From Diphasiastrum complanatum (lineage: Eukaryota > Streptophyta > Lycopodiopsida > Lycopodiales > Lycopodiaceae): a stretch of DNA of 64,000 nt. The stretch lies in the NCBI GenBank assembly GCA_029204225.1, contig CM055104.1, positions 26,197,785-26,261,784 of the forward strand, written 5' to 3'. Numbering within the stretch: the stretch's first letter is position 1; each line of letters opens with the position of its first letter. The notes under the pieces were generated by a model. The model worked only from the letters and a program-made list of their open reading frames with translations. It searched no databases and had not been told where the DNA came from. Below are positions 1 to 11,865 of this stretch, piece by piece. A program made the translations under genes and the position numbers.

Positions 1-270
1 TAAAGAAATTCCATGTCAATTTCTTGCATAAAATAAGGCTTCTTGGTACAAATATTCTTAGAATATCCAAATATTCTAAATACCACACTTCAGTCATCTA
101 AAATCTCTAGGAGATCCATCAAGTCTCAGACAAGTATAACTCAATCCAGAGTACTACAATTACTCTCATGAGTTAATAGCCCCGTTTCTAGCACCATTGC
201 CAGAAATCAACAACTATCTGTATCTTAATAGAGTTATCTGTTTTCTATAAATCTGGAGATATAAACTAAA
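1..270 (-). repeat. Remnant of an LTR-element sequence also found near 37 kb
   Basis: The reverse complement of this segment lines up by eye with 37,100-37,340 on the plus strand. Shared landmarks are TCTATTAAGAT, TGGTGCTAGAAAC followed by AACTCA, and CTCCTAGAG...TTCTAAG-type sequence in the same order. It carries no open reading frame of note. The 37-kb copy lies just upstream of a polypurine tract and a 3' LTR, so this is probably the distal internal part of the same decayed element family, here inverted and cut by the window edge. Confidence 0.45.
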
Positions 271-743
271 CCTTGTACACAAACAGTTATAGACTACAAT
301 ATGTAAGGTAAGCAAATTCCTCATAAGTAAGCAATTACGTGATGAAAATGCCTGTGAGATCCACACAATCTCAAGTATGTGCTGGAGTAAAGAAATTTAG
401 AGTTTAAATAACATATCTAAATTCGTGATGATTCATATAATTTTTTTACAAAGTCTCCCGAGCTTTCACCACTGTCTGACCCCGACATGATTACTACATT
501 CATAAACATACAATACATTATAATAAACCCTAATATATTGAAATGAAGTAGAAAAGAAAATTGATTACAAAACTTTAATGCATATTGGAGTAGAACTTTC
601 ATATCTGTGTTAACAAAAGAAGAGAGATATGCATGTAGAGTTCGAGCCTGCACTAAGATGCAAAAGAATTATATAAGCGACAATGTATAAGAATAGTACT
701 ATCTAAAAATTAAAACATTAGAATCATACAATAATTTCATGTT
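271..743. other. AT-rich stretch, nothing assigned
   Basis: I see no convincing coding frame, tandem repeat or terminal structure. A 78-codon minus frame has no recognisable motif and is probably chance. Confidence 0.3.
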
Positions 744-1489
744 ATGTTTTGTACTTGTGCATATACGCAATTTATCACAAGAGATGAGTTGCATTCAGAT
801 CAGTCTAGCGATGAAGACACCACTAAAGTTAACAGGGTAAGTAATAAACATGCATGTTTTTTTGTTCATAAAAAACTTTGTTATTATAAGTTAAAATATT
901 GTGCTAAAGTGACATGTACTCGATTTTTGTTTCTCATAGAAAAATTATTTTCAAAATAAAATATGGTGCACATGCCTCAAGTGTGATGGACAAAAGATGC
1001 GTGAAAGACACATTGTTGAAAATCATTTGTGGAAGTTTGGACGAAAAAAAGAAGGTCAACCATCGAATTTGGAAGACGTTGAGGTTTGTTAATTTTATCC
1101 AACTTAATGCAAGAAAACGACGCGTGTTTGGAGGAAAAGATATTGTTGAATTGGATACACACGACCCACCACCATCCAAGTTTGGCGACGTTTTGGAAGA
1201 ACCTGAACCACTCATCCAAACTCCAAATGATGTCGAAATGATGGGAGAAGAAGGTACAAATGAAAATGATGAGATTCTTACAATCGTACAAGACCAAATT
1301 GGTGGTAATTTGAGGCCCCCATGTTTGGATGAGAAAGAATTAGAAGAAGAGGAGATTAAATATGAGGGTAACTCACATCATGAAAGAGACACGATCAGAA
1401 ATTTACGATTATACCTAGACCTAGATTCAGATGAGTGTCAAGACTTGTGTGATGACGAAAATGATGTAAATGATGAGAATGATCTATGA
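744..1489 (+). pseudogene. N-terminal exons of a CACTA (En/Spm-type) transposon protein
   Basis: The first exon runs to about 836, where a GTAAGT donor begins at 837. An acceptor (TTCTCATAG) ends at 939. Joining the two is in phase and leads directly into a cysteine/histidine motif at about 965-1035: WCTCLKC, then RERHIVENHLWKFG. That spacing fits the transposase-associated domain found at the N-terminus of plant CACTA proteins (ixCxCxxC...V..HL...G). After about 1083 the frame runs into a stop. An acidic reading frame continues at 1110-1489 (FGGKDIVELD, then D/E-rich, ending DENDL). My proposed second junction is not in phase, so either the junction is wrong or the copy is frameshifted. No TNP2 transposase core follows. 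The copy is truncated and probably dead. It lies on the same strand as the CACTA 3' exons at 6.5-7.0 kb and could be the other side of one interrupted element. Confidence 0.55.
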
Positions 1490-2040
1490 TTATCTATCAT
1501 TCTTTTTTTTATATTCATCGCAATATTTTTTATCTATATTTTTATTAATAGAGTTGAATGTGATAATTATAATACCCGAACCTTGCGGTTATGTCCTATT
1601 TTAGAATGTCACCACATATTCCCTCCCTGCGGCGTGTAGGTTTTTCCATGCAAGTTGGAAAGATTAGAACCTCGCCTTTAACAGGAGAAAAGTAAGGGCT
1701 ACACACCTTCCTTGGATTGGAGATTTTAATTATCTACATTTCACCTTTGCATATTAATCAATTGCTAGTGTATGCGATAAAATATGATATTGCTTTGAAC
1801 AAAATGAAAATTATGAATTAGATTTAATTTCTTACTATGTTAGATAACGTATTCTAATAATAAAGCAAATTGAAACAACACAAACTCACCAATAAACTCA
1901 CTCGAAGCTTAAGTGCAAACGTGCAATTGCTCGCTCTTTAAACGCTTGCTCTCTTTTTTTTGAATATTTTTGTCACATGCACAAAATAACACTATATTAC
2001 AGAATCGAACCATTATTATAAGCAAATTCAAACATACAAT
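1490..2040. other. AT-rich intergenic DNA
   Basis: No coding potential is visible. A short GC-richer segment at about 1,575-1,720 (around CCCTCCCTGCGGCG) stands out in composition but matches nothing I recognise. Confidence 0.3.
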
Positions 2041-3480
<1,440 letters not shown>

Positions 3481-3529
3481 TTACAAGACCATTCAAAACC
3501 ATTTTAGATCAATGCAAAATTTAAAAATG

Positions 3530-3694
<165 letters not shown>

Positions 3695-3917
3695 TCTTTT
3701 TATCTTTCACACTCTCTATCTCCTCTTAAAACAAACAAACAAACATCAACCTCAAACAAACAAACAAAAATCAAGCACCAACTTCAAACAATGATCTTCA
3801 AGCACTGATCTTCAAGCCCTCAAGCCCTCAAGCACTGATCGCCCTCAATCGCTCCAAAGACGCTCAAATCTACAAAAGACAGAGTGAAAGAGAAGGCGCT
3901 GGATCATGCGAATTGGA

Positions 3918-4327
3918 AGATTGAAACAGACGTCGAAATCCGACGGCCTCCAAACACGTCGGAATCTGACATTTGTGCCCATTTAGGCTCGGACAAATGT
4001 GCCAAATGTCGTGGACATGCATTTTGGCTTGCTGACGTGGACATCAAAATCTGACACACGTCGGATTCTGACGTCCACGTCGGATTACACATATTTTAAA
4101 AAAAAATTGTCACAGGTCATATCCATGTTTGCAAGTCAAAATCTGACATGTCAGACTCTGACGTGCCTTTGAAAAATTGGTTGCCGCCCATATTTTCCGA
4201 TCGCCGGACTCTGATTTTCGGATTGTTTACTGGGACGTCAGACCTCGACGTGTCGAATATGGATTATGAAATTTTTGAGCATACGTCGGACGAGGACATC
4301 GGAATTTGCGCGATATGTTATTGTGTG
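3918..4327. repeat. CACTA-like subterminal palindrome block
   Basis: The block is packed with short imperfect palindromes and inverted copies of the type ACGTCGGAATCTGACAT, ACGTCGGATTCTGACGTC and GACGTCAGACCTCGACGTG. The same motif family forms the subterminal region of the two CACTA 3' ends at 7.35-8.04 and 59.6-60.3 kb. In CACTA elements such reiterated motifs are transposase binding sites; that role is inferred here. I find no CACAACAAC terminus beside the block. It ends abruptly at 4,327, where an unrelated repeat starts. Confidence 0.55.
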
Positions 4328-4652
4328 ATTTGGATAAAGATCTAAATTTGGTGTTGTACATGTACAATTAAGATCTGCACCTAGACATTTAAGATTTCTA
4401 AATCATGAGCAATTAACTTGAGTAGTTGATTTACTCCTATGGAAGTTAATTGGTAAAATGGAAAGTGTGAAGAAAATTCACCAGAAATTGTTTGTTTTGT
4501 GTGTATTGCTTATAAGACACATAATTTATGAGTCTTTTGGACTCATCAGAGAATTGTGTGCATAGGATATACGAGATTCTTGGGTGAGTATTTCTCAGTT
4601 GAGAAATAGACTTGATTCATTAGCGATAGTATCCCTGAGAGCTCAATTGGAT
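4328..4652 (+). repeat. Dispersed repeat, second copy at 35,725-36,025
   Basis: Aligned by eye, the segment from ATTTGGATAA to GCTCAATTGGATA matches 35,725-36,025 throughout, with the landmarks TACATGTA.AATTA, CACCAGAAA.TG, GGATATAC.A.ATTCTTGGG and AGTATTTCTCAGTTGAGAAATA. Both copies stop at the same CTCAATTGGATA edge and then abut different DNA: a Copia element here, unrelated sequence there. A shared edge suggests a true element boundary. No coding content seen. Confidence 0.6.
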
Positions 4653-5150
4653 ACCACTGTCGATCCACCAATTGTCTCTTGAATTGCTATTGCTTGTTGG
4701 TGAGGATGTAGATGCCATCAAGAATACATCTACTTCATCCTCCTCCTCCTCCTTTGCAAAATTTCCTTGTTTGTCCTCCTCCACTTGTGCTCTTAGCCTC
4801 TTGTAGAGCATTCAGATGCATAATGGCCCTTCTTTCCACAAAAGAAGCATTTTTGCTTTGACTTGTCCTTTGAGCTTGATGCATCATCCTCTTCTTTGGC
4901 CTCCTTTGGATGCTTCTTCTTTCCATTGGTCTTCTTTTTGTCCCTGAGTGAGAAATTGGCTTTCTCATCACCATCCTGCAAAGACAAGGAACTCATCCTA
5001 GATTTTGCATGGAGCATCCTACACTCTTCAGCCACTAATACACTGTGAAGTTTTTCTATAGTTGGCAAAGTGTCTTGGATGGCAAAACTTTGGACCAAAT
5101 TTGCAAAGTCATTCCTAGACCGTTCTTATAATCACAGTTCTATCACTCCC
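4653..5150 (-). pseudogene. Copia gag C-terminus and protease start (Copia-1), truncated
   Basis: Minus-strand frames read through the end of a Copia-type gag: the LPTIEKLHSVLVAEECRML segment, lysine-rich spacer, then a CCHC zinc knuckle CFFCGKKGHYASEC near 4,800-4,850. Further on come a glutamate-rich linker and NWWIDSG, the aspartic protease start. The protease is cut off three residues past its catalytic Asp, because the dispersed repeat at 4,328-4,652 begins there. Frames shift at least once in the linker. Close relative of the gag at 46.2-46.9 kb. Protease core, integrase and RT are absent, so this copy cannot be autonomous. Confidence 0.8.
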
Positions 5151-5819
5151 TCACAAAGCTGGAATGAAGATAAGATGAAGTGAAAACTACTTTCAAACAA
5201 ATCTTGCCAAGAAATGGATTTGATTGTCTCTAGAAACTCACTAAGGTCTCTCTCTTGTAGTTTTTCACTCAAATTAGATTTCTAATCCAACAAATGGACT
5301 TATAATCTCAGTTCTAGCACTCCCTCACAAAGTTGGAATGAAGATAAGATGATGTGAAATCTACTTACAATCAAATCTTGCCAATTTTGGCTATTTTTGG
5401 ACAAAAAAATGACTTAATCTCTTTCTTCCTTCTTGGTGTACTTTCAAGACCTGTTTTTAACCTTAAAAGGACTTGAACTCAGCCTACATGAATTAGATTC
5501 CATGAAACAAATTCAAATCTAATCAATAACACGTGATCTTGGTAGATTATCCTAGGATCTCCACCAAAAATTACACCAACAGCTCACAAATTGAATTTTT
5601 TTGGATCAAATGAATACCATGCATTAAATGCAGGTTCAGAGGTGCCCACACATGTGGAAAGTACGGATTTGAACCCCTACCAAGTTTGGGATCAAATCTC
5701 CTCACCAAAATCAAGATTCTAGCTTGCCCTCTCAATACTAGTTTTTAGCACCAAAACTTGTTAAAAATGGATTTGCATTAGATCAATGGATTATGCGCTT
5801 GTACTTGGATCTGATACCA
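5151..5819 (-). mobile_element. Copia-1 gag N-region remnant, leader and primer-binding site
   Basis: Between gag and LTR the sequence matches the leader of the 46-kb Copia (46,935-47,240): GATT.TCTAGAAACTCAC.AAGGTCTC and AAATGGACTTATAA.C.CAGTTCTAGCA. An internal duplication is visible, since the TTATAATC.CAGTTCTA phrase occurs near 5,126 and again near 5,290. Immediately inside the LTR, on the minus strand at about 5,803-5,819, TGGTATCAGATCC resembles the plant initiator-Met tRNA primer site TGGTATCAGAGC. This fixes the direction of the element as minus. Confidence 0.7.
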
Positions 5820-6330
5820 TGTGAAAGTACTATACTTTAGGACCATAAATGGATCTACAAAATATCTACAAGAGTGATTGGATGCTTGCTTAACAATCTA
5901 TCAAAAAACTAGTCATCAAAAAGTTGATCTAGATTGGCAACATGCATTAACAATCAAAAGCATTGATCAACATTGAAATCCGAGCCCACACGTGTATACT
6001 ATAGGCTGTAGTACGGCCTTCAACCTGAGAAACAAGTAGAAATTGATTTGGTTTCATTTGGATCACAAAAACTCAATGTACATAGTGAACTAGCTTGAGA
6101 TTGCCAATGAGCTCCAAAAATTTTCTATCTTCTCACTATGGGAGCTTGGAATACATAGCAAATTCGACTTCCTTCTTGAAGTTAGGTGGATTTCCAGCAT
6201 GTAATAAGGAAGTTAACTCACCCTTCTTGCCCTAAAATGAAACCCTAGCCTAGATCCTAGAGTTATGCTTGGTAGGTAGCTAGTTGGTCAAATTTTCACC
6301 TTAAACTTTGGTGTAGGTCCTATAAAGTAG
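5820..6330 (-). mobile_element. Copia-1 5' LTR (outer end uncertain)
   Basis: The inner edge is clear: plus-strand TGTGAAAGTACT at 5,820 directly follows the primer site. Related sequence starts at 44,091 (same orientation) and, inverted, ends at 48,176. The three share CCATAAATGGATCTAC, GATGCTTGCTTAACAATCTA, TTGATCTAGA.TGGCAA and a CCACACGTGT phrase. The outer end could not be fixed; homology fades beyond about 6,100 and there is no second LTR of this copy. Confidence 0.65.
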
Positions 6331-6479
6331 GGATGACCACCAAATAGACACGACCAACTCTCTTGACTTGACCTAACCTACATTAGGATGGGTTTCCCAT
6401 GTGGCATCATGGCCTCACATGTGCGGGACCCACTTGTGTACACAATTTACACTATTCTACATGGTTTTTAATCAAGCTA

Positions 6480-6987
6480 GATTTGTCAATTGTTGGCAAT
6501 TCTTCACGAACACCAGATAAATACAAGATTCAGAAAGATGCTGCAGCCGCTAGGATGCATGGGATAGGCAACCGATCGGAAAGGTGGGATTGCAAGCAAG
6601 CATGGTAAGTGAAATTACACTACTCTTATAGTTTATCTTTGATTTCATATGCTTTTATTTTTTAATATGCATTATGACTAGCTGCTTCAACATAGCCCTA
6701 AATTAATTTCAGCTTAAATTGAATGCATGGATAGTTGGCGGACTAAGGACGTCTGCCAACTAAGGTGGAATACGAATATGCCTACAAGGAATCGTATGAT
6801 GCATTAGTCGACAAACTAAAGAGCGAGGGTCATCCTCCAAATGTAAGTACTAGTTTTTGTATTCATACTAATGTGGTTTGTATCATGACGTCAATTTTAT
6901 TTAATTTAATACAATCAAGCATTAAATATTAATGTAGTTTGTTTGCTTGTATTCATGCAGACTGGACGTCATGACGACAACGAGTAG
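6480..6987 (+). pseudogene. C-terminal exons of a probable CACTA-encoded ORF
   Basis: Three exon-like blocks have good splice signals. The first ends at 6,604 before GTAAGT and reads ...KYKIQKDAAAARMHGIGNR... The second is about 6,713-6,842 between TAATTTCAG and GTAAGT and contains KVEYEYAYKESYDALVDKLK. The third, after ATTCATGCAG at 6,960, gives a short acidic tail and stop at 6,985-6,987. Blocks 2 and 3 join in phase; block 1 to 2 needs a frameshift or another junction, so the copy is probably decayed. The position about 360 bp upstream of a CACTA 3' end, on the same strand, suggests the second CACTA ORF (the Transposase_24-like accessory protein is one possibility). Family assignment is by context, not by a diagnostic motif. 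Confidence 0.45.
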
Positions 6988-7349
6988 ATTAGATTTATAA
7001 ATTTTAGTCGATGTTAGATTTAGAAAGACTCGTGTGACATTAAAGCACAAATTTTGTGGTACATTGATTCATATTATGAAAATATTATTATTGCAAATGA
7101 TCGTGCTATATTGCCATTGCTTTTATATGTGCAATGTTCTTTTTTTCAAAAATTGCAATGTCAAATTTAGGGATGTAGATTGACGTAATAACCAACTAAG
7201 AAATTAAAACCATGTGCAATGTCGGATTTCAAAACAACAATCAATATCATATCTAAAAATCTATTTGAAATTTATGATGTGCACAAAGCAATGCAATAAA
7301 GTATTGTCATTCATAATGAACGTGAAGTAATGCAATAAAATATAACATG
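6988..7349. other. AT-rich 3' untranslated or intergenic segment of the CACTA element
   Basis: No coding frame. It lies between the putative last exon and the subterminal repeat block, so it is probably internal to the same CACTA element. Confidence 0.35.
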
Positions 7350-8036
7350 AAAGTACCTCATGCTTAGTTTGTTGTTTGATCCAAATGTTGAATCCAACTC
7401 AAAAATATTGTTTTAAAAACAATTCACGAACATCGCTTCTCCAAGAACAGCCCAATAAAAATGCGCGCGCTATTTTTTACGCATTTTTTTATTTTTTTTT
7501 ACCTAATTTGGGATGTCGGAATCCGACGTCCTAACGCGTCGGATAGACGTTGGGCACACATCAAACATATTTTTTGATCATTCTGTTAACAAACGTCGGA
7601 CTCCGACAACTTTATGGGACGTCGGATTCCGACGTCCAAGCATACGTTGGATGGACATCGGATGGGCATCGGACATCCGTCGGTGAAATTTTGGTATCAT
7701 TTTGTGTTTACAGATGTCGAAATCCGACTGAATTTTGAGACGTCGCAATGCGACATCCACGTCAGAGCATTTGCGACGTCTTTGGACGTCGCAATGTGAC
7801 ATCCACGTCAGACATGACATTGCGACGTCCATGTCAGATCGGATTTCCGTCATCAAAAAAATAAGTTTCAGAATCTGGCACGTTGTGCCTGTCGGAATGC
7901 GACATTTTTTAAAGTCGTCAAATTTCGACAACCTTATAGCGACATGTTTTTCCAACGTCCGCGATGAATTAAAAAAAAATTAAGCTCGCGATTCATGTCG
8001 CAAAACATGTCACAAATCACGACGGACGTTGTTGTG
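7350..8036 (+). mobile_element. CACTA transposon 3' end with subterminal palindromes (copy 1)
   Basis: From AAAGTACCTCATG at 7,350 the sequence is nearly collinear with 59,630-60,265. Reiterated palindromes follow: GTCGGAATCCGACGTC near 7,515, GACGTCGGATTCCGACGTC near 7,619, GACGTCGCAATGCGACATC near 7,740, and several variants to 7,830. The terminus near 7,985-8,036 is GCGATTCATGTCGCAAAAC...GACGGACGTTGTTGTG. Read inward from the end this is CACAACAAC, a variant of the CACTACAA ends of En/Spm elements, followed by the GTCG-rich box common in them. Known biology: such arrays bind the element's transposase. The 5' partner terminus was not found in the window. Confidence 0.7.
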
Positions 8037-8061
8037 TCATTTTTTTAAAGTTAACCTATAG

Positions 8062-8690
8062 ATATATTAAAACAGATTTGTTAACTCTACAAGTAATTGT
8101 CAAACACTACTTGATCATATGTCTATGTTCAACGGCTAGGTTAAGTGCACCAAATAACCTTGTAACCAGGAATACATAAGCAGCTTCGACTAAGGTTTGG
8201 TTATTTCTCTCAACAAGTCCATTCGACTGCGATCAATAAGGAGTGATGAATTGTTGCTCAATGCCTTTGCTAAGGTAATATTCCTTGAATTTGGTTGAGA
8301 TGTATTCTACGTCGTTGTCTAACCTCATTCTTTGATTCTTTTACCAGTTTCAAGTTATGCACGCTGCTTGAATTTCTAAAGACGTTGAAAACCTCAGATT
8401 TCTACTTAATGAAATAAACAACTATTCTTCTTGAAAATTCATTGATGAAAGTAATTCAGTACTTATTTGAATGAAGAACATCTAGAACATCTTTTGCTGC
8501 ATGCTTATAACTTGATCTAAATGGAATCATGGGTTGCTTTCCGACAATGCAACTCTGAAAGACTAGGAGGTCAGTTTTCTTCTCTATGTAGGAAATAGGA
8601 TAGATAATGTAATGCAAAAACTTCCTATTTCCAATGCATGATTACGCCTATCAAAAATTGTATAAAGCAGTAGTGATGAAAATCACGTTC
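8062..8690 (-). pseudogene. Copia-3 integrase fragment
   Basis: Minus-strand translation near 8,330-8,160 gives LDNDVEYISTKFKEYYL, GIEQQFITPY and NGLVERNNQTLVEAA, the end of a Copia integrase core including the Glu-containing ERNNQTL segment. Sequence at 8,340-8,600 and 8,640-8,690 is homologous to the Copia-2 integrase/protease region at 11,110-11,400 and 11,595-11,640. It is a separate, related copy and not continuous with Copia-2. The extreme left, 8,062-8,160, matches 35,600-35,700 in inverse orientation. Multiple breaks; no intact frame. Confidence 0.7.
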
Positions 8691-8699
8691 AGTCTTTAG

Positions 8700-9787
8700 C
8701 AACTAACTTTGAAATCACTAGATACTAATTGATTACGTAGCCAAACATAAAGTATTGAACTCTCAAACAAATTCTATCAGTTACAAAAGCAATACAAAGA
8801 TGCATGCATTCTGACATATACTGAACGCAATAAGAAGATAGTATTGATTCAGAAAAATAAAATCGGATGCTAACGAGCGCAAAACAATAGTGAATAAAAA
8901 CCGTGCACTCTAAGCTGTCTCTGAGTAACTGAGAATAAATTTGATAGTAAGCAGCTCTACTGATAAGTAGTAGCACTATAGCAACTCTAAAATAAATCTC
9001 TAAAACTAAGCTAGAATGCTCAAGAGAGTTCAAGCTTGAAAGCTTGATAGAGAACTAACAACAATACTTTCTGATTGTGAATGATCTGCTTGATAAGAGC
9101 ATAGGAAGCGTCATGTAATAACACTCAGCCCCTTCACATCCATAATGTTGATTCAAGACTTTTGAACTTGATCATTGATCATGAGATGTATGAACAGCTG
9201 ATTTATACTAAGTAATTAGGTCGTCAAATGTGATTGCCAGTTGGCTAGTATCTGCTGGCATTCATCCAATTCCTTCTCATTGGTTGCTGATAAGCGGTAA
9301 AAATTAGTCTTAAACAGTTTGTCTGCATAAATGGACTAGAACTGTCACTTTGTAGAAATGAACTAAAACTGCCACAGACAACAGTGTTGCAAAAAGACGA
9401 CAGTGTCGACTTTTTGCGAAAAATCCGACAATGTTCTTAAATCTCATTTAGGATAGCCCCACACTTTGCCAGAGTCATTTCCTTAACATTTGAGGCACGT
9501 TGAAAAATGCGACTCTACATTCTTACTCGCAAATCTTGACAGACAAAAAATGTGAAAAAGACAACACTGCATTTTTACACGAGAATTCTGACAGGCGACA
9601 AAGTCTGGATTGTAGAGAGAGAAAATGCGACACTATTGTCAAACTCCGTGTATTTCTGCAGACTGTGTAAAAACACTTGTAAATCTGCAAACTGTGTAAA
9701 GACACAGGAAAATATGCAGAACTAGATAAACAATGGATGAGGATTAAAACTGATTAGTCGAGTAGTAAGAAGGAGAATAATCCAACA
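8700..9787 (-). mobile_element. Copia-2 3' LTR (outer edge uncertain)
   Basis: On the minus strand the Copia RNase H ends, then a polypurine tract AAGGGGGAG, then TGTTGGATTATTCTCC, a normal LTR start. On the plus strand the LTR therefore ends ...AATCCAACA at 9,787. The other edge lies between about 8,690 (end of Copia-3 homology) and 9,000. No second LTR of this element is in the window, so its length and divergence cannot be given. Confidence 0.6.
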
Positions 9788-9798
9788 CTCCCCCTTAA
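9788..9798 (-). other. Polypurine tract of Copia-2
   Basis: CTCCCCCTTAA on the plus strand is a purine run on the coding strand lying directly against the LTR. It is the expected primer for plus-strand cDNA synthesis. Confidence 0.6.
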
Positions 9799-10720
9799 TC
9801 TGAATCCTTGAATGCCTTGACCTTCAAACTTAGTTCTACACGAAATCTTCTGTGTGCTTCCAAACTTAATGCTTTGGTAAAAATATTTGTTGTTATATCT
9901 TGCGTTCTACAGTACTGCAATCTGACCTCTTCGATGAGAACTTTGCTTCTGACGAAATGATACTTCATTTCAATGTGCTTACCCCTAGAATGAAATCTAG
10001 GATTGGCTGATAAAGCGATGGCACTTTGATTATCACAAAATAATGTCATTGGAGCATATTGATTCAGACCGATATCTAAGAGTAAGTTCCTCAACCAAAT
10101 TGCTTCCTTTGTAGCTTGAGAGGTTGCGATATATCTGATAATTTGCAAATATTACAAAGACATGTTTTAAAAAATAAAGTCAAAATAAGTGGATAGAAAT
10201 GATTATAGTACATCTCTGAAGATATGACAATATTTCAGATATTTATGTTTCAAACATATATCAATATCAGTCGAAAATGTTATGGTGTCAATTTAATTGC
10301 TGACAACAAGTTTTCACGTTTTGTTACTCGAGATAGCATGACATAAATTAAGCCAGGTGCAAGATTTGATCTTATATCTAGGATGGCTTTTTCCCGAATG
10401 GTCACACTTTGTGCTTTGTGTGCAGTGATAGCATATGCTAACATTATTGAAAATGTAGATTTGTAAAATATTTTTGTATCGAATTGAATTTTTGCAAATG
10501 CTCTGATTCAGTGGAAGATAGAGCTATTGAAGATTGCTTGTGACTGTTCCAAAAAATTGGACCATTGTTGAAGAAGAATGTAAATCCGGAAGTGGATTTA
10601 CGAGTGTCTACATGTCCTACCCAACTTGCATTTGTGTAATCATTGAGTAAATTGGGTTTGTCATTGCCGACTGCTCACCCATTGCCGACTGCTTCATAAC
10701 AAATGCAAAAGTCCACAGTA
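9799..10720 (-). pseudogene. Copia-2 RNase H, split by an insertion
   Basis: The distal part (about 10,148-9,799) reads QATKEAIWLRNLLLDIG, then CDNQSAIALSANP, then HIEMKYHFVR and IFTKAL, the canonical Copia RNase H tail. The proximal part (about 10,690-10,490) reads YTNASWVGHVDTRKSTSGF and SSIALSSTESE, the canonical beginning with the DTRKSTSG signature. Between them, 10,151-10,490 is foreign and is flanked by TTTGCAAAT at 10,142-10,150 and 10,491-10,499. The two halves are in the same phase once one copy of that repeat and the insert are set aside, so the insertion hit an open frame. A separate lesion lies near 10,680, where the phrase GCCGACTGCT is duplicated. Confidence 0.85.
10280..10489 (-). 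pseudogene. C-terminal fragment of a Helitron/PIF1-type helicase
   Basis: A 69-codon minus-strand frame ends at TAA (10,280-10,282). It contains AYAITAHKAQSVTI near the middle and PGLIYVMLSRVTKREN near the end. These correspond to the last two SF1 helicase motifs of PIF1-like proteins (motif V, HKSQG; motif VI, YVALSRV), as found in Helitron Rep-helicases and cellular PIF1. HKAQS in place of HKSQG and YVMLSRV in place of YVALSRV are small departures. Only the C-terminus is present, inside the 340-bp insert in the Copia RNase H. Helitron origin is likely from plant-genome abundance, but a cellular PIF1 paralogue cannot be excluded. Confidence 0.75.
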
Positions 10721-10722
10721 GC

Positions 10723-11040
10723 TCAAAGATATCTCATAACTCTGATAAGAGCCTTCCAATGTGTTACACCAAGATTACTCATTAACTGACTGTAAGAGCT
10801 GACTGCAAAAGTTATGTCTGGCCTGGTACAGATCATGGCGTACATAAGAGATCTTATAATAGAATGGTAAGGATACTCACGCATCTGCTGCTTCTCATGA
10901 ATTGTTTGGGGACACTGGTCCTTTGACAATTTGAGACCTGGTTCTATTGGTGAGAGATCTGACTTGCAATTAATCAGATTATATCTGACTAACATGTTGT
11001 AGATGAACCTCTGTTGTGTAATGTAGACCAACTTCTGTTT
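10723..11040 (-). pseudogene. Copia-2 reverse transcriptase C-terminus
   Basis: The minus-strand frame reads VYITQQRFIYNMLVRYNLI, then SPIEPGLKLS, then YHSIIRSLMYAMICTRPDI and SYSQLMSNLGVTHWKA, the conserved linker from the Copia RT thumb to RNase H (typically ...Y..iiGsLmYlt..TRPDi). The catalytic YVDD region is missing: upstream at about 11,050-11,110 the sequence jumps straight to integrase, an internal deletion of most of integrase and RT. Confidence 0.85.
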
Positions 11041-11109
11041 TCAGTCTCTGTGGATTTGTATACCAAGGCAGAAATGAGCTTCGCCCAGATCGGTCCCCGT
11101 ATTTTGACC

Positions 11110-11830
11110 TCAGTGCTTTGATTCATTTGCCAGTTTAATTCTCAGCATGCTCTTTGAATTGTCTAAATTTGATGAAAGTCTCTGATTTCTATTTAATGAA
11201 ATAAACAACTGTTCTTCTGGAGAATTCGTCAATAAAAGTAATGAAATACCTTGCATCTAGCAATGACGTAGTTTGCATAGGTCCACATATATTAGTATGA
11301 ACAACGTCTAACAGACCTTTTGTTGCATGCCTATGGTTTGATCTAAAAGGAATCCTAGCCTGCTTTCCAAAGATGCAGCTATGACAGATAGGTAGATTGA
11401 CCTTACCAGAAGGATAGTCGAGATCAAGAACCATGGATTGTCTAGACATGTTCAAAACAGATGCACAATTCAAGTATCCTAAGCGATGATGCCATAGTAA
11501 TGCTTTATTGACTAGAACATAGGTTTTCAAGGCTTGACTAGACTCAAAATAACAATGTGCCAATCTATATAAGTAACCTTGCCTCTTGTCGAGTGCGAGG
11601 ATCTTATTACTCCTATCAATAATTTTGCATTGATCAGATTCAAATTCTACCTTATGATCTAAATCTGTAATTCTACTTACTGATAACAGATTTGTAGAGA
11701 GTTTAGGAACATATAAGACCTTTGATAGTAGTTTGAATTGATCATGCTGGAATCACAATCTTACAATACCTTCACCTTCAATAGTGTGAGTACTATTGTC
11801 ACCAAGATGAACAAATTTTTTCGTGCTGTA
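11110..11830 (-). pseudogene. Copia-2 protease end and integrase zinc domain
   Basis: Reading from 11,830 leftward: the distal protease region with VLYVPKLSTNLLSVSRIT (matching the conserved VLYVP.L..NLLSV motif) and one in-frame TGA near 11,760. Then comes the integrase HHCC domain, LLWHHRLGYLN...CHSCIFGKQARIPF, followed by the start of the core, DVVHTNICGPM and YFITFIDEFSR, holding the first catalytic Asp. The frame fails near 11,190. Catalytic protease Asp and all gag lie upstream of 11,830 and are gone, replaced by the LTR end at 11.87-12.03 kb. Confidence 0.85.
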
Positions 11831-11865
11831 AGGTGTGTAGAAGTTGAAAATCTCACGTTGAACTT

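Noticed and set aside
9788-11830. Intact Copia polyprotein
   Set aside because: Gag and protease catalytic region are missing, most of integrase and RT is deleted, and RNase H is interrupted by an insert.
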